Assembly (NCBI GenBank): GCA_020439605.1
Contig: JAGQSI010000120.1
Span: 1-5,973 of the forward strand
Length of the DNA stretch: 5,973 nucleotides
Source of the DNA: Acidimicrobiales bacterium
GTDB taxonomy: Bacteria > Actinomycetota > Acidimicrobiia > Acidimicrobiales > Iamiaceae
Reading direction: 5' to 3'
Part shown: positions 1 through 5,786 of the stretch, one piece after another
How positions within the stretch are numbered: position 1 is the first letter of the stretch
Layout: each line of letters starts with the position of its first letter
Program-made: the position numbers and the translations under genes
Notes under the pieces: model-generated
Databases searched by the model: none
Seen by the model: the letters and a program-made list of their open reading frames with translations, nothing else
Told to the model about the DNA's origin: nothing

Positions 1-411
1 GGCCTGGCGGATCCACCAAGTGGCATAGGTGGAGAACTTGAAGCCCTTGCGCCAGTCGAACTTCTCGACGGCGTGCATGAGTCCGAGGTTGCCCTCCTGG
101 ATCAGATCCAGTAGCGGCAGACCTGAGGCCTGGTACTTCTTGGCGATCGAGACCACGAGGCGCAGGTTGGACTGAACAAAGGTGCGCTCAGCACGCTCAC
201 CTTCGCGGGCTTGGCGACGGAGTTCACGCTTCTTGGCCGGGGTGATTTCCTTGCCCCCAGCTTCGAGTTCTGCACGGGCCTGGTTGCCAACCTCGATGGC
301 CTGTGCCAGCCGCACCTCATCATCCTTGGTGAGAAGCGGGTACTGGCCAATATCGGTCAGGTATAGGCGTACGAGGTCCTCTTCGTCACGCTCTACTCGC
401 TCTTTGGCCAT
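1..411 (-). CDS. Sigma-70 family RNA polymerase sigma factor (RpoD/SigA-like), 5' part only
   Basis: This is a promoter-recognition subunit of RNA polymerase. Only the first 137 codons are present; the frame is still open at base 1, so the DNA-binding regions 3 and 4 lie outside the window. Residues about 12-45 ([20 protein letters not shown]) match sigma region 1.2. Residues about 46-75 form a short, highly charged linker. Residues 76-137 match regions 2.1-2.4, with the core-binding stretch [14 protein letters not shown], then [10 protein letters not shown], then [20 protein letters not shown] for -10 recognition and melting. The ATG at 411 follows an AAAGG-TG ribosome site (416-422), and region 1.2 begins about 11 residues in, so the start is well placed. 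Region 1.1 is absent, as in group 2 sigma factors and some actinobacterial primary ones. Whether this is the housekeeping or an alternative factor cannot be told from this fragment. It is transcribed divergently from the gene at 573. Confidence 0.93.
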   Translation of the reverse strand, partial: MAKERVERDEEDLVRLYLTDIGQYPLLTKDDEVRLAQAIEVGNQARAELEAGGKEITPAKKRELRRQAREGERAERTFVQSNLRLVVSIAKKYQASGLPLLDLIQEGNLGLMHAVEKFDWRKGFKFSTYATWWIRQA

Positions 412-572
412 TGCTCACCTTTTTCGTTGATCCTGAGCCCTATGAGCCTTAGTCGGACCGAAGGTCGGCCGATTTAGTAGTAATGGGTTGGGGGGAAGTC
501 CGACCCTAGGCAGGTTTATGGGCTTCCTTTACGATACCGGTCAGGTCAAGCCCACCAAACTCACGGGACAAA
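412..572. promoter_or_regulatory. Divergent control region between the sigma-factor gene and the DUF2314/DUF2185 gene
   Basis: These 161 bp separate two genes that read away from each other, so they should carry both promoters. The sigma-gene side ends in a ribosome site (AGGTGA on the minus strand, 415-420). The interior has a 7-bp inverted repeat, GTCGGAC at 452-458 and GTCCGAC at 498-504, with 39 bp between the arms. A run of G lies at about 486-495. No convincing -10/-35 pair for the minus strand was found by eye. A plausible plus-strand pair is listed separately. Confidence 0.6.
507..535 (+). promoter_or_regulatory. Candidate sigma-70 promoter for the gene at 573
   Basis: TAGGCA (507-512) matches four of six bases of the -35 consensus, and TACGAT (530-535) matches four of six of the -10 consensus. 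The spacer is 17 bp. Transcription would begin near 542, giving a leader of about 30 nt before the ATG at 573. The call rests on spacing and a modest consensus match only. Confidence 0.3.
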
Positions 573-1247
573 ATGAATACCAACCAATCAGAAGTATCAG
601 AAAGTGTTGAAAATTCGACCCAAGATGTGGTGGTCCCAGAAGACTGGGGTCTCTTGGACGCTCAGTCTCAACACGAGGCGTTCCCAGATGGCTTTCCGAT
701 CCCCTCTCTGGACGAACGTTCCGAACTGAGAACCGGAGATCTGGTTCGTCTGGTGTTTGTCTTGGATCCTCCACCGGAATCTGGCCCAAACGCCGAGCGG
801 ATGTGGGTAGAGGTCCGTGTGGCCAACCCTGACGGTTCCTACCAGGGCTGGCTGACCAATCAGCCCAAGGTGATCACGTCGCTCAAACCTTCAGCGGTGA
901 TCGAGTTCGATTCACGCCATGTCGCAGGCATTGCCATGCGTGAGGAAGAGGTGACCTTCAACATCAACCTTCGAGCGGTGGTCAGCACCAAGGTCAGAGA
1001 GATTCAGGGCACACCGCAGTGGGCCGGATTCGATGAACCAATCGACGACACAGACAGCGGCTGGACCATCACCGCTGGCGATGAACCCGACGACTACTTC
1101 GGCGAAGACGGCTCAGGCGTAGAACCGTTGAGCCTCGGAGACCTGGTGCAGAGGTTCCCGGCTCTCGTCGAGGTATTCCAAGCGGGCGAGGGCGAGTGGG
1201 TATACCGGCCCGATCATCGCCGTTACGTGAGAGTCAAAGGGACCTGA
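573..1247 (+). CDS. DUF2314-like / DUF2185 (Imm33-like) two-module protein, 224 aa
   Basis: Function is unknown; the protein is probably cytoplasmic, since no signal peptide or membrane segment is visible. Residues about 1-45 are an acidic, low-complexity lead. Residues about 46-120 resemble DUF2314: a GDLVRLVF strand, AERMWVEV, a glycine-containing turn, GWLTNQP, then a strand ending near AGI. Residues about 135-222 resemble DUF2185 (now grouped with the Imm33 immunity-like proteins). They include the characteristic DSGWTITAGDEPDDYF stretch (161-176), followed by a leucine-rich segment and a final aromatic WVYRPDHRRYVRV. Both families occur in polymorphic-toxin immunity proteins and in stand-alone genes, but no toxin gene is next to this one. 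The start is ATG with a weak GGGA (565-568) 4 nt upstream. The 3' end overlaps the convergent gene by 14 bp. Family assignments are from remembered motif patterns, not a search. Confidence 0.85.
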   Translation: MNTNQSEVSESVENSTQDVVVPEDWGLLDAQSQHEAFPDGFPIPSLDERSELRTGDLVRLVFVLDPPPESGPNAERMWVEVRVANPDGSYQGWLTNQPKVITSLKPSAVIEFDSRHVAGIAMREEEVTFNINLRAVVSTKVREIQGTPQWAGFDEPIDDTDSGWTITAGDEPDDYFGEDGSGVEPLSLGDLVQRFPALVEVFQAGEGEWVYRPDHRRYVRVKGT

Positions 1248-1734
1248 GGGCCTCGGCCAAAGCCCACCTGGTGGGGCCGTCGGCTGGACCAACAGCTAGC
1301 TCGCAATGCGCTTCATAGCGTTCTCGCAGAGCAATCAACGCTTCACTGAGTGCCGCATTTCGCAGACCCGTATTGTCCGGATCGTCCAGGTGGGCCCAGG
1401 CTTCGAACTGTGCTTGTTCTTGGTCCGAGGTTGGCTTGATGAACTCCGAGCGGGGGAACTCTCGCAGCATCGGCAAACGTTCGAACCACATTTCGCCTCG
1501 CTTGGCTGCATCAGCACGAACAGTCCAGAGGTGTAAGGACCGTTCGTGGCGTGGCTCAACGGCCATCCACCCGGTGATGAGCTCAACAAGGCGCAGTTCT
1601 GCCCAACATGAGTTGCCTGTCCAGCGAGCATCATCGAGGATGGGCAGGCCCGGGCCGCTGACAACTACCGGAGCGTCGGCGTTGTTCGATGGTTCTACCG
1701 CTGGCATGGCCCCGAGGTTTGTCTCCAGCGGCAC
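1234..1734 (-). CDS. Hypothetical protein, 166 aa, last gene of the nadE cluster
   Basis: I do not recognise this family. The N-terminal 25 residues or so are probably disordered (alanine, proline and asparagine rich). Residues about 36-100 are mixed and tryptophan-rich (RWTGNSCWAEL, TGWMAVEPRHER, EMWFERLPML). Residues 104-146 look helical and charged, and the chain ends in a short helix (RWALAEALRSL). There is no signal peptide, membrane segment or obvious catalytic motif. The frame opens with GTG at 1734, only 6 nt after the transporter stop, which suggests translational coupling. An in-frame ATG at 1707, preceded by a G-rich stretch, is an alternative start giving 157 aa. Neither start has a strong ribosome site. 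The stop overlaps the end of the facing DUF2314/DUF2185 gene. Position and spacing indicate co-transcription with nadE and the transporter, but give no function. Confidence 0.75.
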   Translation of the reverse strand: MPLETNLGAMPAVEPSNNADAPVVVSGPGLPILDDARWTGNSCWAELRLVELITGWMAVEPRHERSLHLWTVRADAAKRGEMWFERLPMLREFPRSEFIKPTSDQEQAQFEAWAHLDDPDNTGLRNAALSEALIALRERYEAHCELAVGPADGPTRWALAEALRSL

Positions 1735-1740
1735 CGTTCG

Positions 1741-2655
1741 TCAACCACTGTGGTCAGGCACTACCGCCATCTCGGCGCCTATGGCATCTGGGCGATGGTC
1801 ATGACCACCGAGTTCGGCCACTACCACTGCAGCCAAGATCAGCACTGCGCCAGCAAGTCCACCCCACCCCAGTTCTTCTCCTACCACTGCGCCAAAGACC
1901 CCCGCCGAGACCGGCTCGAGCAACAAGATGATGGCTGCTTGTGATTCGGGAACAACCTGCTGAGCCCATGCCATGCACCAAAACGCCAGGGCCGTGGCCC
2001 CAACCCCGGTGAATACAGCAGCACCCCATACGCCGGCGTCAAACGAGTATCCGCCCGGAGCGAATATCCCCGGCAGAAGACACGCTCCCCCGACGGTGAA
2101 GGCCTGCCACATCGTGAGTCGGATCGGGTCATGTCGTCCTGAAACCTCGCCGAGAATCACGATGTGTAGGGCGAAACAGAATGCTGCACCAACCGTCAAC
2201 AACTCACCTTTGCCGAGCCCATCGATCCCACCAGAGAGCAGATACAGGCCAGACACGGCCAGGGCCACTCCTAGCACCACGTTGCGACCCGGCAGTCGGC
2301 GGAACCTAACCACCATCATGAGCGGCACCATGACCACCAACAGGTAGGTGATGAACGCCGAGGTTGATGACGACGTGTATTTCAATCCATAGGTCTGAAA
2401 CAGATATCCGACCAGCAGCGAGAGCCCAGCCAGGAACCCATCGCGTGCCACTCCAGGAGTCGGAGCCTTGCGTCGAGCCAGCGGCCACAAAACAGCTCCA
2501 CCGATAATGAAGCGAACAGCCAGGAAAGGGATCACTGCTGCACGTTCCACGGCACCTTGCACCACAAGGAACGTGGAGCCGAACATGAACCCTGCCAAGG
2601 CCAATGCGGCCGCCCCAGCTGCGCGCGAAGGAAGCTTCTGGTCTGACCCCTGCAT
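1741..2655 (-). CDS. EamA/DMT superfamily transporter, ten predicted membrane helices
   Basis: This is an inner-membrane permease of the drug/metabolite transporter superfamily; the substrate cannot be read from sequence. With the ATG start it has 304 aa, typical of two-repeat EamA proteins. Counting in the ATG frame, hydrophobic helices lie near 13-33, 41-59, 71-90, 98-117, 125-142, 151-169, 181-199, 207-227, 235-257 and 265-281. Repeat one contains the usual GLKYTSSSTSAFITYLL stretch. Repeat two contains PESQAAIILLLEPVSAGVFG, including the LEPV motif common in the family. A charged tail follows the last helix. ATG at 2655 is chosen; a GTG at 2658 sits directly before it and would add one residue. 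The start lies 4 nt after the nadE stop, and GAGGTG is immediately upstream, so translation is probably coupled to nadE. Co-transcription with NAD+ synthetase allows the guess that it moves a pyridine nucleotide precursor or an amino acid, but nothing in the sequence shows this. Confidence 0.93.
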   Translation of the reverse strand: MQGSDQKLPSRAAGAAALALAGFMFGSTFLVVQGAVERAAVIPFLAVRFIIGGAVLWPLARRKAPTPGVARDGFLAGLSLLVGYLFQTYGLKYTSSSTSAFITYLLVVMVPLMMVVRFRRLPGRNVVLGVALAVSGLYLLSGGIDGLGKGELLTVGAAFCFALHIVILGEVSGRHDPIRLTMWQAFTVGGACLLPGIFAPGGYSFDAGVWGAAVFTGVGATALAFWCMAWAQQVVPESQAAIILLLEPVSAGVFGAVVGEELGWGGLAGAVLILAAVVVAELGGHDHRPDAIGAEMAVVPDHSG

Positions 2656-2659
2656 CACC

Positions 2660-4396
2660 TCAGCGGTAGCCGTTCGTGATGGGCAGGCGCCTGTCCTTGC
2701 CGAACGCCTTGGCCGACGCCTTCACCCCGATCGGGCTCTGCCGACGTTTGTATTCGGCGTTGTCCACCAGGCGAGCAACTCGCTCGACGATGGCGCGGTC
2801 ATGGCCGTGGGCCACCAACTCGGCAACAGTGTGATCGCTTTCGATATAGCCCTCGAGGATCGGATCGAGAACCTCATATGGAGGCAGGCTCTGGTCATCT
2901 CGCTGATCGGGACGAAGCTCCGCAGAGGGAGGTTTGGTGATGACGCCGTCGGGGATGACCGGCGACGAACCCTGGGTATTACGCCAGCGGCACAGGTCAT
3001 AGACACGGGTCTTGTACACGTCCTTGAGAACCGAATAGCCACCAACCGTGTCCCCGTAGAGGGTGGCGTAGCCCACCGCCACCTCGGACTTGTTGCCGGT
3101 GGAGAGAACTATCCATCCGAACTTGTTGGACAGAGCCATCAATGTGAGGCCACGAAGGCGGCTCTGAAGGTTCTCCTCGGTCAGGTCCTCGTCACGCCCC
3201 TCAAAGGACGGGGCGAGCATCTCCAACATTGAGCTGTGGGCCGCTTCGATGGGGATCGTGCGCAACTCGATCCCGAGATTGTGTGCGAGCAACACCGCGT
3301 CGCTCTTGGAATGATCCGAGGAATAGCGGCTGGGCATGGAGACGCCATGGACACGATCTGGGCCAATGGCGTCCACCGCAATAGTTGCCACGAGCGTCGA
3401 GTCAATGCCTCCCGACAATCCAATCACTACGTCGGTGAAACCGTTCTTGACGAGATAATCCCGGGTACCGAGCACAAGCGCCGAGTAGACCTCGGCATCG
3501 GCGTCAAGCTCTGGGGCCACCACGTTTGGCGCCAAGGGAGCATCATCGGCAGCGTTGGGGGTACGCGATGCTTCGCGTTCTTCAACCAGAGCAGCTTCGA
3601 CCGGCAACAACTTGTCGCTCGGGCGCCCACGTGGGTCAAGCAGACGTTTGCGATAGACCGGCTCAACCTCAAGGTCCACGATCATCAGGTCCTCTTCGAA
3701 CTGGGGGGACCTCGCCAGAAGCTCTCCATGGGCATCAAAGACCATGGATCCACCATCAAAAACCAACTCGTCCTGACCGCCAACCTGGTTCACGTAGACC
3801 AGCGCACACGAAGAGTCCGAGGCACGTGCAGACATCATTCGTTCCCGGCGCCCCAGCTTGGCTTCTGCGTAGGGCGATGCATTCAGGTTGACGATGACCT
3901 CGGCTCCACTATCGGCCTGATCGAGGATCGGACCCGCTGGGTTCCAAGCGTCCTCACAGATCGAAACACCAACCGACACTCCCCCGATGGACCACAGTTG
4001 CGCCGGCGAATCTCCTCGGGCGAAGTATCGAGCCTCATCGAACACCGCGTAGTTGGGAAGTTCACGTTTGCGATAGACCCCAACCACTTCACCGTTGCTG
4101 CAAATGGCTGCAGCGTTGAACAGATCCCGACCCCGGTCCACAAAACCAACTACCGCTACACAGTTGCGAGTAGCTGCGGCCACCTTCTCAAGCCCAACAA
4201 GGTTGTCCGCGATGAAGCCCGGCTTCAACAAAAGGTCCTCAGGTGGATAACCGGTGATGGTCAACTCAGGGAACACTGCTAGGTCGCAGTTGGCCGACTC
4301 GGCGCGTTCCAACGCATCAAGGATGACAGCCACGTTGAAGTCGAGGTCACCAACTCTTGTGTTGAGCTGACAACTTGCAATTCGGAGACGGGCCAT
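2660..4396 (-). CDS. nadE: Glutamine-dependent NAD+ synthetase (EC 6.3.5.1), 578 aa
   Basis: It catalyses the final step of NAD+ biosynthesis, amidating nicotinate adenine dinucleotide with ATP and glutamine-derived ammonia in the cytoplasm. The N-terminal nitrilase-fold glutaminase domain (about 1-260) carries the catalytic triad: Glu44 in FPELTITGYPPEDLLL, Lys110 in VYRKRELPN, and Cys147 in SICEDAW. The C-terminal synthetase domain (about 295-578) carries the PP-loop SGGIDST (328-334), then SRYSSDHSKSDA, the QSRLRG stretch (411-416), STGNKSE (432-438) and GGYSVLKDVYKTRVY. It ends with the conserved SPIGVKASAKAFGKDRRLPI block. Length and domain order fit the two-domain bacterial enzyme; it is shorter than the roughly 680-residue mycobacterial form. 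The ATG at 4396 starts directly at the nitrilase first strand. The ribosome site is weak (GAAG), and the leader is short because a divergent gene begins 34 bp away. It appears to be the first gene of a three-gene transcript. All key residues are present, so it should be functional. Confidence 0.98.
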   Translation of the reverse strand: MARLRIASCQLNTRVGDLDFNVAVILDALERAESANCDLAVFPELTITGYPPEDLLLKPGFIADNLVGLEKVAAATRNCVAVVGFVDRGRDLFNAAAICSNGEVVGVYRKRELPNYAVFDEARYFARGDSPAQLWSIGGVSVGVSICEDAWNPAGPILDQADSGAEVIVNLNASPYAEAKLGRRERMMSARASDSSCALVYVNQVGGQDELVFDGGSMVFDAHGELLARSPQFEEDLMIVDLEVEPVYRKRLLDPRGRPSDKLLPVEAALVEEREASRTPNAADDAPLAPNVVAPELDADAEVYSALVLGTRDYLVKNGFTDVVIGLSGGIDSTLVATIAVDAIGPDRVHGVSMPSRYSSDHSKSDAVLLAHNLGIELRTIPIEAAHSSMLEMLAPSFEGRDEDLTEENLQSRLRGLTLMALSNKFGWIVLSTGNKSEVAVGYATLYGDTVGGYSVLKDVYKTRVYDLCRWRNTQGSSPVIPDGVITKPPSAELRPDQRDDQSLPPYEVLDPILEGYIESDHTVAELVAHGHDRAIVERVARLVDNAEYKRRQSPIGVKASAKAFGKDRRLPITNGYR

Positions 4397-4430
4397 ATCT
4401 TCAGTGTGTCACGACGAGGGACTTGTCGTT
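4397..4430. promoter_or_regulatory. 34-bp divergent gap between nadE and the 190-aa gene
   Basis: The two genes read away from each other across 34 bp, too short for two full, separate promoters. Their promoters must overlap or extend into the coding regions, or the mRNAs have very short leaders. The plus-strand ribosome site GAGGGA lies at 4416-4421, 9 nt before the ATG at 4431, and decides that start. I saw no convincing -10/-35 pair for either direction. Confidence 0.5.
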
Positions 4431-5003
4431 ATGGCTCGTATGCTCGCAACCATGGACATCGTGCACGTTCCACTAACTGGCAGCGCCGTTCAAGTGATGT
4501 TGGAAACCGAAGCCCATCCCGAACTTGGCGGGGCTGTACTTGGCGTCGACGTGGCTGGACGCAGGATCGATGACTCACCATGGGTGGTCGTGCAGCTTCT
4601 CCTCGACGATGACCATCCCGAGTTCGACCCAACTCTTCTGGATGGACCGATCGTTGCTGAGCTTCGTAGCGAGACTGCGACAGATCCACTCGTTGCGCTC
4701 GAGCCTTTCGACCATGACTCCTTCCGCCAACAACTCCAGGCCGAACGCAACGCCGGCGAGTCAGAAACCCGTGGCGTTCTGGTCACGACGGACGGGGCCC
4801 TACCGCCAGCACACATCCGCTTGGCCTTCTTGCCGATGGAACTCGCCGACACGGACGGTCTTCACCTAATTGTTCGTCGCACCACCGTGGCCGAACTGGT
4901 TGGCGGAGTTGAGCAGGCCTTCAGCAACGGCGAGATCACCGATGACGAACGACGCTCCCTGCTGATCGGCATCGAGCAACGCCACCCGACCCCAAGCGCA
5001 TGA
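4431..5003 (+). CDS. Hypothetical acidic protein, 190 aa, coupled to mntA
   Basis: I do not recognise this family. The chain is acidic and soluble-looking, without signal peptide or membrane helices. Residues about 1-55 alternate predicted strands (MDIVHVPLTG, GGAVLGVDVAGRR, SPWVVVQLLLDDD). The middle is rich in Asp and Glu, with a helix around SFRQQLQAERNAGESE. Two more strand-like stretches follow (TRGVLVTTDG, GLHLIVRRTTV), and the chain ends in a helical hairpin around EQAFSNGEITDDERRSLL. That hairpin is loosely like a SHOCT-type tail, but too weak to call. ATG at 4431 is preferred because GAGGGA sits 9 nt upstream. An in-frame GTG at 4404 would add nine residues but lacks a ribosome site. 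Its stop overlaps the mntA start (ATGA), so the two are probably translated together. Divergent from nadE. Confidence 0.82.
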   Translation: MARMLATMDIVHVPLTGSAVQVMLETEAHPELGGAVLGVDVAGRRIDDSPWVVVQLLLDDDHPEFDPTLLDGPIVAELRSETATDPLVALEPFDHDSFRQQLQAERNAGESETRGVLVTTDGALPPAHIRLAFLPMELADTDGLHLIVRRTTVAELVGGVEQAFSNGEITDDERRSLLIGIEQRHPTPSA

Positions 5004-5272
5004 AAGGCCTCACCGATATCTGCGTGCGCTATGGCGTGGCAGAACTGTCGGTGTTCGGCTCCGTCGCACGATCTGAGGACAGAGTCGATAGCGACATCGA
5101 CCTGCTCTACACGCTCGCGCCAGGTCGACACCTTGGGTTCGCGATCAACGCGCTCGAAGACGAGTTGCAGGCTCTGTTCGGGCGAAAGGTAGATCTGGTA
5201 TCCAAGGCTGCACTCCATCGACTGATCCGTGATGACCTGCTAGCCGAGGCGCACTCTCTCTATGCAGCGTGA
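5000..5272 (+). CDS. mntA: MntA-type minimal nucleotidyltransferase, HepT-MntA antitoxin, 90 aa
   Basis: In characterised HEPN-MNT pairs, MntA neutralises the HEPN ribonuclease toxin HepT, in studied cases by adding AMP groups to a toxin tyrosine. The minimal polymerase-beta-like fold is complete here. The motif VFGSVARSEDRVDSDIDLL places Gly20-Ser21 and the metal-binding Asp32 and Asp34, and Asp65 in RKVDLVS is the third acidic residue. The C-terminal LHRLIRDDLLAEAHSLYAA is a typical ending, so the protein is not truncated. The ATG at 5000 overlaps the preceding stop as ATGA and has no clear ribosome site, implying translational coupling to the 190-aa gene. The cognate toxin frame begins inside its last codons (ATG at 5262, 11-bp overlap), the usual tight arrangement, but that toxin gene is broken. 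All three acidic residues survive, so the antitoxin may still be active or only recently orphaned. Confidence 0.92.
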   Translation: MKGLTDICVRYGVAELSVFGSVARSEDRVDSDIDLLYTLAPGRHLGFAINALEDELQALFGRKVDLVSKAALHRLIRDDLLAEAHSLYAA

Positions 5273-5567
5273 CCTACTGCTTCTGAGCGAGATTATCGAC
5301 GCTGCCTAGCGGATCATCGGGCTCGCCGCTGTTATCGACGTGGTAGACCCTGCGCTGGAGCGCGACCACGCACGAAGTCGGCCTGGGGACTTTGGAAGTT
5401 CGCGGCGACAATCTTCAGGAGTCGGCGAGTTGGAGAAGATCAGCGAGATCCCCACTGCTCAGGTGATCGGCGTTGTCGATCACGATCCGTGCTTTGGCGG
5501 CGAGATCAAGCGGCTCGATGTCCTGGATGAGCGCTCCGCGGACGACCCGATCGATACCAGCACCTAG
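5262..5567 (+). pseudogene. Decayed hepT (HEPN, DUF86) toxin gene
   Basis: The frame starting at ATG 5262 reads MQRDLLLLSEIIDAA, a typical HepT/DUF86 N-terminus, then hits TAG (5307-5309) at codon 16, where family members usually have a coding residue. Past the stop the frame continues RIIGLAAVIDVVDPALERDH, still HepT-like. The expected LWNFxVLGE block appears only in the +1 frame, as LGTLEVRGD from 5383 at codon 41, its normal position. The original frame then resumes with ELEKISEIP from 5427 (codon 56), where families have ELKxRxPEIP, and runs to TAG at 5565. The HEPN catalytic motif (R-x4-6-H, often RNRIVHGY) is not intact: only a frameshifted RSRSV-like trace is seen near 5477. GAGG at 5246-5249 could have been the ribosome site. 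A premature stop, at least one frameshift and loss of the active-site motif argue that no toxin is made. The alignment is from remembered family patterns. Confidence 0.75.
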
Positions 5568-5786
5568 AAGAGGAGCCGTGCGGTGACCAATTGTTCGAAG
5601 GGCTCGCTTCTTAGCATGTCGGTGGGTATGCTTTCTTCGGTTCTACAAAGAGGGGATCGTCCATCCGGGCGGTCTCATCTGGTACGTCTCGGGGCCGAAT
5701 GCATGCATCAGGTGGGTCCAACTGGCCAAGCGAATCGTACCGCCGCAGCCACTGAGGGCTGACCGCGGTGTTGGCGTAGAGCACTA
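5568..5786. other. Stretch without a convincing gene
   Basis: About 220 bp between the hepT remnant and the partial minus-strand gene. No frame of protein-like composition on the plus strand has a supported start. The only candidate is a short minus-strand frame listed separately. No tRNA, hairpin terminator or long repeat was seen by eye; ATGCATGCAT-like bases near 5699-5708 are a local short alternation only. Confidence 0.5.
5611..5784 (-). CDS. Possible small gene, 57 aa, doubtful
   Basis: A minus-strand frame starts with GTG at 5784, 2 nt after the stop of the upstream minus-strand gene, and ends with TAA at 5611. The residues look protein-like in the first half (VLYANTAVSPQWLRRYDSLG) and are proline- and charge-rich in the second half (CIRPRDVPDETARMDDPLF). 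The same frame stays open upstream to TGA at 5848-5850, overlapping the neighbour, with no better start. No ribosome site or known family is seen. It could be a coupled small gene, a remnant of a longer one, or chance. Confidence 0.25.
   Translation of the reverse strand: MLYANTAVSPQWLRRYDSLGQLDPPDACIRPRDVPDETARMDDPLFVEPKKAYPPTC

Noticed and set aside
454..465. Small hairpin GACC-GAA-GGTC near the sigma-factor gene
   Set aside because: A 4-bp stem with a 3-nt loop is too weak and too common to call a regulatory element. It overlaps the left arm of the larger inverted repeat.
1262..1277. Possible hairpin terminator GCCCACCTGGTGGGGC
   Set aside because: It lies inside the 166-aa gene, the usable stem is about 4 bp once a loop is allowed, and no T-run follows on either strand.
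2468..3232. A 254-codon open frame on the plus strand spanning the nadE-transporter junction
   Set aside because: It is antisense to the end of nadE and the start of the EamA transporter, both well supported. It has no ribosome site or domain.
3236..4282. A 348-codon open frame on the plus strand
   Set aside because: It lies wholly opposite nadE, whose catalytic residues and domains are clear on the minus strand. The plus-strand translation has no recognisable domain and is an antisense shadow typical of GC-rich coding DNA.
4404..4430. GTG start at 4404 for the 190-aa protein
   Set aside because: No ribosome site precedes it, whereas the ATG at 4431 has GAGGGA at a 9-nt distance.
5340..5567. 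A separate 75-aa plus-strand gene starting at GTG 5340
   Set aside because: It is in the same frame as hepT and corresponds to the part downstream of the amber codon. The start has no ribosome site, so it is part of the pseudogene.
5415..5617. Minus-strand frames reading MLRSEPFEQLVTARLLF and, one frame over, KARIVIDNADHLSSGDL
   Set aside because: They need a frameshift to join, and they lie opposite the hepT remnant, whose blocks occur at the expected positions on the plus strand. The shadow explanation is simpler, although the second stretch looks protein-like.
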